Positions 1 through 8,841 are shown, numbered from the stretch's first letter. The stretch is DNA of 64,000 nucleotides from Desulfonatronum thiosulfatophilum (GCF_900104215.1 NZ_FMXO01000010.1:1-64000), one strand, 5' to 3'. Program-made: numbers and translations. Notes: generated from the letters alone by a model not told the origin.

Positions 1-99
1 CTAAAGGTCCCTGGTAGACCACCAGGTTGATAGGCTGGAGGTGTAAGCGTCGCAATACGCTCAGCTGACCAGTACTAATAGACCGTGAGTCTTAACCTC
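1..99 (+). rRNA. rrl: 23S rRNA, 3' end (partial)
   Basis: The first hundred bases match the conserved 3' end of bacterial 23S rRNA. The stretch 'gttgataggctggaggtgtaa' is followed by 'agtactaatagaccgtgag' and 'cttaacct', which are the usual last helix and tail. The gene enters from outside the window. The mature end is placed near base 99 by similarity and could be off by a few bases. A 5S gene follows about 105 bases downstream, so this is the distal part of an rRNA operon. Confidence 0.95.
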
Positions 100-205
100 T
101 CTATTCTTCATTCCCTATGATCGGTGATGCGTGATCATACAACTTGCAACCCAGATACCTCTGGTTACCTCGCAAGACAATCACAAAACACCTATAAAAA
201 TTAGT

Positions 206-321
206 TCTGGTGACCTGGGCGGAGGGGACACACCCGATCCCATTCCGAACTCGGTAGTTAAGCCCTCCAGCGCCGATGATACTGCGGTTCTAACCGTGGG
301 AAAGTAGGACGTCGCCAGAAC
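206..321 (+). rRNA. rrf: 5S rRNA
   Basis: A region of about 116 bases starts with 'ttctggtgacc' and ends with 'ggacgtcgccagaac', so its two ends pair as the 5S terminal helix. The conserved loop 'cccgatcccattccgaactcgg' region and 'gttaagccctccagcgccgatgatactgc' lie in the expected positions. It sits directly downstream of the 23S gene and is followed by a strong terminator. Ends are set by the terminal helix and may vary by one or two bases. Confidence 0.96.
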
Positions 322-335
322 TTTCTCTCCAAAAA

Positions 336-372
336 CAAAAAGCCCGCTTCTTTAGAAGCGGGCTTTTTGTTT
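336..372 (+). terminator. rRNA operon terminator
   Basis: The inverted repeat 'aagcccgcttc' / 'gaagcgggctt' with loop 'ttta' is followed by a T-rich tail ('tttttgtttt'). It lies 15 bases after the 5S gene and is a textbook rho-independent terminator. Confidence 0.95.
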
Positions 373-619
373 TAGCTATACCTACTCAGCACATCCTCTA
401 CATGCCAATGCACTCTTACAGCATCTCCGAAAAGGCCCCTTCGAACACCGCAGCCACAGGGCGGAACTTCTCCAATGCGACGGCCTGAAGCAAGTATCCC
501 CTCTCTCACTCCGGTATCAAAGGTACTCAATGCAAAGCCGATGCAAGAGTCACGTTGCCAATAAAGTCAGTTAGCTCCACCCCTGGTTATTGAGGTGTTT
601 TCATAGTGTTCGGCAGTGC

Positions 620-1480
620 CTACTTCATTGCATGCATTTCCGGGATCACCACATTCAGCAAGGCTGTGAGCCTTGGTTCAATATCTTGCCCAACATCGAT
701 AATTTCCTCTAATGAAGTCGGCACCATACAGTCCGGCAGGTTCTTGTTCGTAAGGCAGGACAGACCGAGGATTTCCATCCCCATCTGGCATGCGGCTATT
801 GTCTCCATGACTGTGGACATGCCGATAGCGTCAGCTCCAAGCGCTCGGTAAGCTCGTGTTTCCGCCGGTGTTTCTAGACTTGGACCAAGAATGCCGATAT
901 AAACCCCTTCCTGAAGCCGGTAATTCAGTTCAAGTGCCTTAGAGTGGACAAGTTTCATGAGTTTTTGTGAGTACAATTGGCTCATATCCGGAAATTGAGG
1001 TTCACCGTAGGAAAGCCCGATAAGTGGATTGTGGCCTGTCATGTTGATTTGATCACTGATGACCATCATTTCCCCGGGATGAAACAGAGGATTAAGAGCA
1101 CCGGCAGCATTGGTGATGATCATTTTTTTAACGCCGAACCGTGCCAACGTGCGAACACCAAAACATACCTGATCCGGGGAATATCCTTCATAGAGATGAA
1201 ATCGACCTTGCAGGGCCAGAACCGGGACTTTGTCTATCCATCCGGCGCAAAGATTGCCTGCGTGACTTCGCACGGTAGAACGCGGAAAACCGACAATATC
1301 ACTGTAGTCAATGCACAACTGTCCCTCAAGGCTCTCCACCCATTGACCCAAACCTGTCCCAAGAATAACACCGACGGGTGAATGCAGATATGACTCGAAC
1401 CGGGAGTGAAGAGATTCCACTGCGGCCGATACCTGAGCAAGAGGTTGTTTTCGCGACATGTCGATCTGATTCATTATCAT
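620..1480 (-). CDS. purine nucleoside phosphorylase, class I (inosine/guanosine type)
   Basis: This 286-residue protein has the trimeric PNP fold signatures: a phosphate-binding GTGLG near residue 42, the His loop RSHAG, GRFHLYEGY in the middle, NAAGALN, the GPSLETPAETR base/ribose segment and a GMSTVMET stretch. The family splits purine nucleosides with phosphate to the free base and ribose-1-phosphate in cytosolic purine salvage. The GLSCLTNKN stretch near the end carries the Asn that binds purine in the guanosine/inosine subfamily, rather than the Asp of DeoD. The start is the first of two close ATGs, because a GGGG ribosome site lies 6 bases before it. It is divergent from motA with only 78 bases between them. 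Confidence 0.92.
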   Translation of the reverse strand: MIMNQIDMSRKQPLAQVSAAVESLHSRFESYLHSPVGVILGTGLGQWVESLEGQLCIDYSDIVGFPRSTVRSHAGNLCAGWIDKVPVLALQGRFHLYEGYSPDQVCFGVRTLARFGVKKMIITNAAGALNPLFHPGEMMVISDQINMTGHNPLIGLSYGEPQFPDMSQLYSQKLMKLVHSKALELNYRLQEGVYIGILGPSLETPAETRAYRALGADAIGMSTVMETIAACQMGMEILGLSCLTNKNLPDCMVPTSLEEIIDVGQDIEPRLTALLNVVIPEMHAMK

Positions 1481-1558
1481 TATTTCCCCTTTTCATTCCG
1501 TATAAATATATCCCTGAAAAACAGAGTGTTATTTTGAAGTCAATGGGCGTAAAAAGCA

Positions 1559-2314
1559 ATGGATAAGACGACTCTTTTCGGAATAGTTGCCGGCACATCG
1601 CTTATCATGGCAGCGATCATTCTCGGCGGATCAATTGATACGTTCATAAATATTCCCGGTTTTATGATTGTGGTTGGCGGAACGTTAGCGGCAATATCCG
1701 TCAATTATCCACTCAATGAGATTATTCAGGCGCATACGGCTGCATATAAGATTTTCGTTTCTCGCAAAGTTCGTGAAAAAGATGTCGTCAGCACCATGGT
1801 AAAAATTGCGGACATAAGTCGGAGAGAAGGTTTACTGGCTTTGGAAAATGTCAAGACCGAAAACATGATCTTGAAAAAAGCATGTCAATTGATAGCCGAC
1901 AATGCAGACCCGATGATGATCCGTGAGATGTTGACCATTGAAATCGCATCCCTGAGACGCAGGCACCACATGGTTCAGGATGTTTTCAAGCGAATGGGAG
2001 CCTATGCTCCATCGTTCGGAATGATTGGGACTCTCATCGGTCTGGTGCAGATGCTCGCTTCTTTGCATGATCCAAGTACAATAGGTCCGGCCATGGCCGT
2101 TGCACTGCTTACCACGTTTTACGGGGCCATGATGGCCAGCCTTTTCTTTCTTCCCATGGCCGGCAAGTTGAAAAGCCGCAGCCAGGAGGAAATCTTACAC
2201 CTGCAGATCATCTTTGAGGGGGCAAAGTGCATTTTGGAGAACAACAACCCACGCCTCGTGTACGAAAAGTTGTCTTCGTTCGTGCCTCCGAAGGATCGCC
2301 GTAGTGAACGATAG
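1559..2314 (+). CDS. motA: flagellar motor stator protein MotA (PomA-like)
   Basis: This 251-residue inner-membrane protein has four hydrophobic segments, near residues 5-25, 28-50, 150-170 and 180-200. The signature AYAPSFGMIGTLIG at about residues 149-162 includes the conserved proline region of the third membrane helix. MotA and MotB form the stator that couples ion flow to flagellar rotation. The length and N-terminus resemble the PomA/short MotA class, which includes both proton and sodium motors; the coupling ion cannot be told from this sequence. motB follows with its start codon inside the end of motA, so the two are probably translationally coupled. Confidence 0.95.
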   Translation: MDKTTLFGIVAGTSLIMAAIILGGSIDTFINIPGFMIVVGGTLAAISVNYPLNEIIQAHTAAYKIFVSRKVREKDVVSTMVKIADISRREGLLALENVKTENMILKKACQLIADNADPMMIREMLTIEIASLRRRHHMVQDVFKRMGAYAPSFGMIGTLIGLVQMLASLHDPSTIGPAMAVALLTTFYGAMMASLFFLPMAGKLKSRSQEEILHLQIIFEGAKCILENNNPRLVYEKLSSFVPPKDRRSER

Positions 2315-3056
2315 CTCCGCTGGTTCGCCAAACAACCCTCTGGACTTTGAGGATAACGGTGAAGAAAATAATGACTGGGTGGTCATCTTTGCGGACCTGT
2401 GTTTGTTGCTTCTGGTTTTTTTTGTCTTGTTGTTCAGCATGTCCACGTTGGATGATGTCCGTTTTAAGGAGTCTTTTTTTTCCGTGCGCATGGCTCTCGG
2501 CGATGTCATGGGGGGTAGCCTTGGGGCCGACAGGATTCCTACGGAAGATCTTGGAGTTTTCATCGATCAAGCCAAGTTGCACCGGCAGGTTGTGGAGAAC
2601 CAGCATAAAATTTTTTCAGATTTTCGATATTTTCAGAATACCAAGGGAATGGAAGGCGTTGTCGGGGCTGTTTTTGACGAAGGGACAATCACGTTGCGGG
2701 TGCCTGGGGATGTCTTGTTCGCTTCGGGACAGGTTTCACTTACGCCTGCAGGAAAAACCTTAATCGCAGAATTGAAAGATTTTTTTGTGCGTTACCATGA
2801 TCAAGTCATCAATATACGCGGGTTCACGGACGACGTACTTCCGTCGAGAGGTGGGCGTTTCGAGGATAATTGGGAAATTTCCGCCTTGCGTGCAGTCAAT
2901 GTACTACGCTATCTTATCGAACTCGGGGTTGAGCCGGCTAGACTGACCTCTACGGGATTGGCGGATATGTATCCGCTCTTTCCAAACACATCCCAAGACA
3001 ATCGCGCCAAAAATCGGCGGGTTGAATTTGTTTTGGAGAAGCGCATTGGCAGTTGA
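2304..3056 (+). CDS. motB: flagellar motor stator protein MotB
   Basis: The frame is open further upstream, but the likely start is the GTG at 2304, which follows an AAGGAT ribosome site at 2291 and overlaps the motA stop by 11 bases. This gives 250 residues. The single membrane helix (about residues 25-47) contains an ion-carrying Asp at residue 31 in IFADLCLLLL, equivalent to Asp32 of E. coli MotB. The C-terminal half is an OmpA-like peptidoglycan-binding domain, with NIRGFTDD, the RAVNVLRYL helix, LTSTGLADMYP and the NRRVEFVLE ending. It anchors the stator to the cell wall. The PilZ gene downstream overlaps its last codons. Confidence 0.94.
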   Translation: MNDSSAGSPNNPLDFEDNGEENNDWVVIFADLCLLLLVFFVLLFSMSTLDDVRFKESFFSVRMALGDVMGGSLGADRIPTEDLGVFIDQAKLHRQVVENQHKIFSDFRYFQNTKGMEGVVGAVFDEGTITLRVPGDVLFASGQVSLTPAGKTLIAELKDFFVRYHDQVINIRGFTDDVLPSRGGRFEDNWEISALRAVNVLRYLIELGVEPARLTSTGLADMYPLFPNTSQDNRAKNRRVEFVLEKRIGS

Positions 3057-3471
3057 ATTGTTAGATTTTACAATCGAGTTTGACGAGACGGATAGTCAGC
3101 GCCGCCGCGGGTACCGCGTCCATTTCCCCGGTTTGACGGTATGGATCCCGGACCGAAAGACATGCTATTCCGTGATTGATCTAAGTACCTTTGGCGTGTG
3201 TTTTCGCGATGAGGAGAAAAAATTTTCCTTGGGTCAACAGATGTTATTGGACATCAATGTTCAAGGGAAAATTTGGGTGGCGGGCTTGAAAGCCAAAATC
3301 GTAGGGATTCGTGACGAGGCGCTGGTGGCCTGCAACTTTGAAGAGTTGTCGGAGCCTCAGGAAATCAAGATGGACAAATTGTCCCTTGAAATTCAAAAGC
3401 GGTGGATTGAACACCGAAAACGTCAGAAACAACAGCAGGGCGAGGATGAACAAAACTCGAACCATTCATAA
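3046..3471 (+). CDS. PilZ-domain protein
   Basis: This protein of about 141 residues carries the two PilZ cyclic-di-GMP contacts: an RxxxR motif (Arg20 and Arg24 in RRGYR) and DLSTFG (Asp45, Ser47, Gly50, matching DxSxxG). The TTG at 3046 is chosen because a GGAG sits 7 bases before it; translation then overlaps the end of motB by 11 bases. It has no recognisable YcgR N-terminal domain and ends in a charged, Gln-rich tail. PilZ proteins act as c-di-GMP receptors. Its place directly after motAB suggests it may tune or brake the stator, but that is inference. The accC start at 3446 lies inside its 3' end. Confidence 0.85.
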   Translation: MAVELLDFTIEFDETDSQRRRGYRVHFPGLTVWIPDRKTCYSVIDLSTFGVCFRDEEKKFSLGQQMLLDINVQGKIWVAGLKAKIVGIRDEALVACNFEELSEPQEIKMDKLSLEIQKRWIEHRKRQKQQQGEDEQNSNHS

Positions 3472-4870
3472 AATACTTATAGCTAATCGTGGCGAAATTG
3501 CTATTCGGATCATTCGGGCGTGTCAGCATTTAGGCCTTGATTTTGTTTGCGTTACAACCAAAGAGGACACCGCCTCCGGACATTGCAGGCTGGCTGTCGA
3601 GGTCGGCGGCGAACAGGCATTGTACACAATCAGCTCGTACTATGATCCAAATGAAATGTTTTCCGTGGCAGACGCATCCGGCGCCACGGCAGTCCATCCA
3701 GGCTACGGATTTTTTGCAGAGGATCATCGCTTTGCCCGGCGTGCAAGTGAGCGCTCGCGGCCGCTGGTATTTATCGGGCCGTCATGGTCCGTCATCCGTA
3801 ATTTGGGAGACAAGATCAATACCAAACGCCTGGCTCGCAGCCTGAATATCCCCACCATTCCGGGTTCGGACAGGCCTTTGTATGATGAAATTGAAGCCGA
3901 AGCCATAGCTCAGGCGCTTTTTTCATTTCAAATTGAACAGGGGATTCACAAGCCGGTGGTGCTGGTCAAGGCTTCGGCCGGCGGCGGCGGCATGGGTATC
4001 GAGGAAGTCAGTGATCCGGATAAGTTCCGGAGCATATTTCGTCGTGTACGCAACTATGCCAAACGTCAGTTCAGGGATGAAGGCGTTTTGGTGGAACAAC
4101 GAATTTTTGATTTCAACCACCTTGAAGTGCAAATTGTTGCTGAGCGAAATGGAACGAACGTTGTCCATTTCGGCACCAGAAACTGTTCAGTGCAAAGCAT
4201 TGGCCGTCAGAAGCGTATAGAAGTCGCCCCAGGTTTTGCTCCCCAGTTTGTGACGTATGCTTTTGATGCAGCAGACGTTCTGGATTCCATCATCAACCAT
4301 TCCTTGTCCATGGCCCGGGAGGTTCGTTACGACAATGTCGGCACCTGGGAATGGATAGTGACCCCCAACGGCCAGCCGTTCCTGCTGGAAGTTAATACTC
4401 GCATTCAAGTGGAGAATGGAGTAAGTGCCATTATTTCCAGGGTGCCCGGCAAAGAGCATGTGGACTTGATTGCCGAACAGATCCGTCTTGGACTGGGAGA
4501 TTCACTGGGCTACACACAGAAGGATGTTGTCTTTGAGGGCGTGGGAATTGAGTATCGCATCATTGCAGAGGAGCCGCACAACAAGTTTGCTCCATGGGTC
4601 GGTCGGATTGAACGATTCCAATGGAAAGAGGAACCCTGGGTCCGGGTTTATTCCCACGTTCCGACTGATAGACCCTATGAAATTCCTACGGAATTTGATC
4701 CAAATCTTGCATTGGGGATCGTCTGGGGAGAAACGCTTCATCAGGCTCGAGAGCGAGGCCAGTCCTTCCTGGATAATCTGGTGCTGGAAGGACGAAACAC
4801 CAGAGGTGAGCCGTTGCAATCCAATATTGCCTATCTTCATGCAAAGACGGATATGTTGCTGATGTTCTAG
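3446..4870 (+). CDS. accC: acetyl-CoA carboxylase biotin carboxylase subunit, divergent
   Basis: This 474-residue ATP-grasp protein starts at the ATG in MNKTRTIHK, before the family signature ILIANRGEIAIRI. HPGYGFFAED, the glycine loop KASAGGGGMGIEEV and the catalytic segment EVNTRIQVE are all present. The family carboxylates biotin with ATP and bicarbonate, the first half of the acetyl-CoA carboxylase reaction. It is divergent: after IQVE the usual His-Pro is Asn-Gly, and the usual YYDSMIGKLI stretch reads TEFDPNLALGIVWG. A bicarbonate-site arginine still seems present in WVRVYSH. The carboxyltransferase and carrier genes follow on the same strand, so acetyl-CoA is the likely final acceptor, but another acyl-CoA or pyruvate cannot be excluded. 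Confidence 0.88.
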   Translation: MNKTRTIHKILIANRGEIAIRIIRACQHLGLDFVCVTTKEDTASGHCRLAVEVGGEQALYTISSYYDPNEMFSVADASGATAVHPGYGFFAEDHRFARRASERSRPLVFIGPSWSVIRNLGDKINTKRLARSLNIPTIPGSDRPLYDEIEAEAIAQALFSFQIEQGIHKPVVLVKASAGGGGMGIEEVSDPDKFRSIFRRVRNYAKRQFRDEGVLVEQRIFDFNHLEVQIVAERNGTNVVHFGTRNCSVQSIGRQKRIEVAPGFAPQFVTYAFDAADVLDSIINHSLSMAREVRYDNVGTWEWIVTPNGQPFLLEVNTRIQVENGVSAIISRVPGKEHVDLIAEQIRLGLGDSLGYTQKDVVFEGVGIEYRIIAEEPHNKFAPWVGRIERFQWKEEPWVRVYSHVPTDRPYEIPTEFDPNLALGIVWGETLHQARERGQSFLDNLVLEGRNTRGEPLQSNIAYLHAKTDMLLMF

Positions 4871-5210
4871 GTCTGCATCTGTCGTTCATGAAGATCCTTT
4901 CAATCTAAGAGTCGCGGCATTTTCCGGCTTGTAGATTGGAAGATGCGGCTGAGGCTTGCATAACCACCTTGTACAGCAGCACTTTATGTCATTGGTGCAT
5001 CTTCATGTCCAAACGTACTTTTCAAGAGTCGACACGGCAAGCAGTGCGATTGTTGAGGACATGTTCAGACGACAACCTTTAATAACATTGCTCTTCATGG
5101 AAGCGGGTTAATTTTGTTGTCGGACCTTTCCGTTTGATGCCGTCCCAGTCATTGTTGCGGCGTCACGAGTTTGACTTTCCGTAAATGTGGAGCATATTGA
5201 GAACTAAGTG
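4871..5210. other. intergenic gap between accC and the carboxyltransferase gene
   Basis: These 340 bases hold no open reading frame I can support and no clear hairpin with a T-tract. The gap is long for genes of one enzyme complex, so the carboxyltransferase may have its own promoter here, but I could not pick out a convincing one. Confidence 0.5.
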
Positions 5211-7469
5211 ATGGATATAGATAAGAGTGTTTTGGAATTGCGTGAACGCCTGAAGTATATTCAGGATATATTTGGCCCCAAGGAAAATGAAAATGTTCTG
5301 CTGTTGCGGGCAAAACTGCAAGAGTTTGAGGACCAACTGTCCAGGCTGGAGTCGGCCGAACAGATTCGTCAGCTTTCATCACTGGAAGATCTTTTTGATT
5401 TTTTGGAGAAGAAGCTGGAACGCCAGCTTTCTCCCATGGATAAAGTCCGTATCGTTCGCCATCCTCAGCGAATTTCACTGAAGGATATTCTGGAGCATGT
5501 TTACGACAATTATACAGAGATCGGCGGTCAGGATGAATACAGCGTCGATCCCAGTATGCTTATTGCCCGGGCTTATATTACCCGCAGGGTCGGCAACAAG
5601 GTTTACAATCAATCAGTGATGGTCATTGGCCAGGAAAAAGGCCATGGGCAGGAGTTTCGCAACGGTGGCTCGGTCAAACCATGGGGCAATGCCAAGGCGT
5701 TGCAGTACATGAAGGTAGCGGAAACGGAAAATATTCCCATCCATGCCTATGTGAACACCCCCGGCGCTTTCCCGATTGAGGATTATCCCGGCGCCGCACA
5801 GCAAATAGCTCGAAATCTATATGAAATGGCCGGGCTTCGCGTGCCGGTGATCGCCATATTTTCCGAAGGGGGATCCGGGGGAGCTGAAGCCATCGGATTG
5901 GCGGACGTTCGCTTGATGCTGTCCCATGGCTACTACTCGGTCATTTCTCCCGAAGGCGCCGCGGCTATTGAAGGGCGCATCCGACAGGGACAGCGTGTCC
6001 CTCCGGAACTGGTTGAGACATGCGCGAAGCAATTGAAAATCACCGCGGAAGACAATCTTTCCCTGGGCCTAGTGGACCGAATCGTCCAAGAGCCCGTACT
6101 CGGCGCCAGGACTGAACACTATGATTTTTTCAGGACCTTGCGCCAGGAGGTAATCAACGCAACGGACGAGATTATTCTCAATGTCCGCGGAATGAACTAT
6201 TTCCGGACCAAGGCCATCATGCGCCAGAAGAAGTCGCCGGGCGCGAATGCCGAAAATATATTCGTTCGTTGGAAGCTGGGAAGCGGCGCCCGGGATCGCC
6301 TGCTCTGGAAACGCTACCAGCGTTTTATGCGCTTGAGCCGGCATGCCGTGCTGGATCGCAGGTCCATGGGCCAAAAGATTGTTGATTTTGGAGTGGATTT
6401 GGGATGGTCGGTTCACTCTTTTTTCAAGTATGATTTCTGGCGCAAACACCAGAAAAAGTTCTCTAATTTGGCCGAAGACGTGGGTGCGGAATTCCAGGTG
6501 ATTCTCAACAAATGCTTCGCGCCCATCAAACGCATCAAGGGGTCTTTAGCCACGACGGAAGGAGATGCCAACGGCAATGAACAGTGCCAGTTGACGCAGC
6601 TGTCTCGCTGGGAAGAGCAAGAGGCTGAGTCAAAGAAGGAATACGTTAGTCTCAAGGCAAAGCGCGATACGACCATTACATGCCCCAACACCCCGATCCA
6701 TGGTTGTCTGGATATGTGGGCGCCGGATCTCTACGGCGAATGGGCGGGAGTGTGCATTCACTGCGGTCATCATTTTCCCATGGAGTATGAATGGTATCTC
6801 AGCAACGTATATGACAAGGATTCCATCCGGGAATTTAATGCGCAGATTGAGGCCAAGAATCCGCTCAGTTATGAGGGGCTGGATCTGAAGCTCGAGGAGG
6901 CCAAGAGCAAAACCGGAATGAAAAGCTCGTGCATGACGTTTGAGGCCACGATCAATGGAGTTCATGTGGTTACGGCCATGCTGGCAGCCGGGTTCCGCGG
7001 GGGATCGGTTGGAGCGGCCGAGGGTGAGAAATTCATCCGTGCAGTGGACAGGGCACGCAAAAAGCATTTCCCTTTTATGGCCTATGTCCATGGAACAGCC
7101 GGGATTCGGATTCAGGAAGGAACCTTGGGGGTAATCCAGATGCCGCGTTGCACCATGGCGGTGAGACGTTATCTGGAGGACGGGGGGCTGTACCTAGTCG
7201 TCTACGATACAAATTCCTATGCCGGGCCCGTGGCCAGCTTTCTGGGTTGTTCTCCGTACCAGTTCGCCATTCGTTCCTCCCGTGTCGGTTTCGCCGGCCT
7301 GGGAGTAATTCAGGAAACAACTGGGATGCCGGTTGACCCTCATTACCATGGCGCCTATCAAGCTTTGTCCCGCGGCCATATCCAAGGCGTTTGGGATCGG
7401 CGAGAGATGCGCAAGAATGTGTATCAGGCTCTTCAGACCGTGGGCGGCAGAAATCTCTATTACCGCTGA
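5211..7469 (+). CDS. acetyl-CoA carboxylase carboxyltransferase, alpha-beta fusion
   Basis: This 752-residue protein joins both carboxyltransferase subunits in the order alpha then beta. Residues about 1-320 match AccA: a coiled-coil start, GHGQEF, VNTPGAFP, FSEGGSGGAEAIG and YYSVISPEGAAAIE. Residues about 480-750 match AccD: a four-Cys zinc ribbon (CPNTPIHGC and CIHCGHH), GGSVGAAEGEKF, GIRIQEG and VGFAGLGVIQETT. The middle (about 330-480) is an unrecognised linker. The enzyme moves the carboxyl group from biotin to acetyl-CoA to give malonyl-CoA for fatty acid synthesis. The ATG at 5211 is preferred over the GTG just before it; the ribosome site is weak. The oxyanion-hole segments differ from E. 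coli AccD (GTAGIRIQEG for GGARMQE), so exact substrate use is inferred. Confidence 0.9.
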   Translation: MDIDKSVLELRERLKYIQDIFGPKENENVLLLRAKLQEFEDQLSRLESAEQIRQLSSLEDLFDFLEKKLERQLSPMDKVRIVRHPQRISLKDILEHVYDNYTEIGGQDEYSVDPSMLIARAYITRRVGNKVYNQSVMVIGQEKGHGQEFRNGGSVKPWGNAKALQYMKVAETENIPIHAYVNTPGAFPIEDYPGAAQQIARNLYEMAGLRVPVIAIFSEGGSGGAEAIGLADVRLMLSHGYYSVISPEGAAAIEGRIRQGQRVPPELVETCAKQLKITAEDNLSLGLVDRIVQEPVLGARTEHYDFFRTLRQEVINATDEIILNVRGMNYFRTKAIMRQKKSPGANAENIFVRWKLGSGARDRLLWKRYQRFMRLSRHAVLDRRSMGQKIVDFGVDLGWSVHSFFKYDFWRKHQKKFSNLAEDVGAEFQVILNKCFAPIKRIKGSLATTEGDANGNEQCQLTQLSRWEEQEAESKKEYVSLKAKRDTTITCPNTPIHGCLDMWAPDLYGEWAGVCIHCGHHFPMEYEWYLSNVYDKDSIREFNAQIEAKNPLSYEGLDLKLEEAKSKTGMKSSCMTFEATINGVHVVTAMLAAGFRGGSVGAAEGEKFIRAVDRARKKHFPFMAYVHGTAGIRIQEGTLGVIQMPRCTMAVRRYLEDGGLYLVVYDTNSYAGPVASFLGCSPYQFAIRSSRVGFAGLGVIQETTGMPVDPHYHGAYQALSRGHIQGVWDRREMRKNVYQALQTVGGRNLYYR

Positions 7470-7553
7470 TGAGTGATTTGCATTCGCTTGATGCCGTGAA
7501 ACGATGAATCTTCAAAATGTTCATATCCACTTGAGGAAGTTGAGGGTGCTTAA

Positions 7554-8204
7554 TTGCTGAACATTACCGAAATGCTGGACGAGATTAAAGCTTCCCCATT
7601 CGAGGAAGTCGTCATTACAGCGTCGCACACCGGAATTGTGGAATTTGTTATGGATACGCCTGGCGCTAAAGTCATCGGGCCGTCGGGGGAGTGGAAAGAA
7701 AAGCCGGGGACGTTGCTCGCCCGGCTGGAGCGCGAAAAAAACAAAAAACCTATTCATGCCGCCCAAAAGGGAGTCGTGGAGCACGTTCATGTTGAATTGT
7801 CCGGGCAATTTGTTCAGGCAGGAACCAGGTTGATGACTCTGCGACATTTTTTGAGCAAGGATGAAGTGTTGGATCGGCTCTTGAGGAAAACCCTTTATCT
7901 TTTCAATGCTCCAGAACGTGCCAAATACTATTTTCGGCCGGATATTGACATCAAGGTGAAATCCAAAGGATGTCAGTCCGTAGAAGTCCGTCCGGACATG
8001 GACTTGTTTATCCTCTCGCGCATGAAGCGGGAATCCCAGCTGAATTATTCCGGACCGGAAGGGATCATTTACGCAGTGTATTTCGAATCCAACCAGAATA
8101 TCGATGCAGGTTCCCCATTGATCGGGGTCTGCAAAAAAGATCAGCTGACCGCGATTCAAGATGTCGTCAGTCGTGTACAGAGCGAGTGGACGGAACAAGA
8201 TTAA
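7554..8204 (+). CDS. biotin/lipoyl-like carrier protein with two barrel-like domains
   Basis: This 216-residue protein is probably the biotin carrier of the carboxylase encoded upstream. It reads as two biotinyl/lipoyl-like barrels. In the first (about 20-98), EREKNKKPI aligns with the canonical biotin hairpin EAMKMETPI, putting Lys62 at the biotin position but without the flanking methionines. In the second (about 140-200), SRMKRES aligns with the same hairpin, putting Lys158 after a Met, followed by GIIYAVYFESNQNIDAGSPLIGV, a typical second half. Lys158 is the better candidate for biotinylation. The TTG start is backed by a GAGGG 7 bases upstream. Standard BCCP motifs (AMKM) are absent, so the carrier role rests largely on context. 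Confidence 0.7.
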   Translation: MLNITEMLDEIKASPFEEVVITASHTGIVEFVMDTPGAKVIGPSGEWKEKPGTLLARLEREKNKKPIHAAQKGVVEHVHVELSGQFVQAGTRLMTLRHFLSKDEVLDRLLRKTLYLFNAPERAKYYFRPDIDIKVKSKGCQSVEVRPDMDLFILSRMKRESQLNYSGPEGIIYAVYFESNQNIDAGSPLIGVCKKDQLTAIQDVVSRVQSEWTEQD

Positions 8205-8241
8205 TGGTCATGACCGCGCCAGCAGGTCAGGGAGGATGCCC

Positions 8242-8586
8242 ATGGGAAAGGTACTTCAGATCCGTGTCAGTGCCAGCACGTACGATGCCGATGATGTCTA
8301 CAAAACATGGCCCAGGCTGAGCAAACTGGCCTGGGGAGACAAACGTTTCGCCGAAAAAAAGCCCATTGGGGTGCGGGAGCTTGTGGCCGATTTGGAAGAT
8401 CTGTGGAAGTTCGGAGAAGAGTGGCCCGATGATACCAAAAACATGATCGGCAACGCCGTTCCAAATCTGCAGGAACTGGACGGACTTTTGGAGTCGGCCC
8501 TGGCAAATCGCGATGCCGAGAAGGCCGATAAAATATCCTATAAAATAGAGGACGCCTTGGACGAACTGGAAGGTCTGGTGAAATAA
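8242..8586 (+). CDS. conserved-looking small protein, unknown function
   Basis: I do not recognise this 114-residue protein. The ATG at 8242 is chosen because GGAGG lies 6 bases upstream; an ATG at 8236 touches that site. It starts MGKVLQIRVSAST, has a WPRLSKLAWG segment and ends in an acidic, helical stretch (residues about 70-114) rich in Glu, Asp and Leu. There is no signal peptide or membrane segment. It follows the carrier protein by 37 bases on the same strand, so it may belong to the carboxylase operon, but no function can be assigned. Confidence 0.7.
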   Translation: MGKVLQIRVSASTYDADDVYKTWPRLSKLAWGDKRFAEKKPIGVRELVADLEDLWKFGEEWPDDTKNMIGNAVPNLQELDGLLESALANRDAEKADKISYKIEDALDELEGLVK

Positions 8587-8841
8587 CCTTAAAGCCTGTG
8601 TGCCGTCCGGCTGGTGTTGAACACGGTCCGCACAAGCCGACCTCGTCGGCAGCAGCCATCAAATTCGGCTTTAGACTGTTATGATTGCGTGAGTCCGGTA
8701 ATGGTTCGGTGACAACGTCCGGGTTCATCCAGCATCTGGGTCCTTCAAATCAAGGCAAACCGGATAGTTCCGGAATAAGAGAATTATTGACAGGTACTGC
8801 ATTCTGGAGAACGCAGTCTTGTCCTGAAGCGTGGAGGAATA

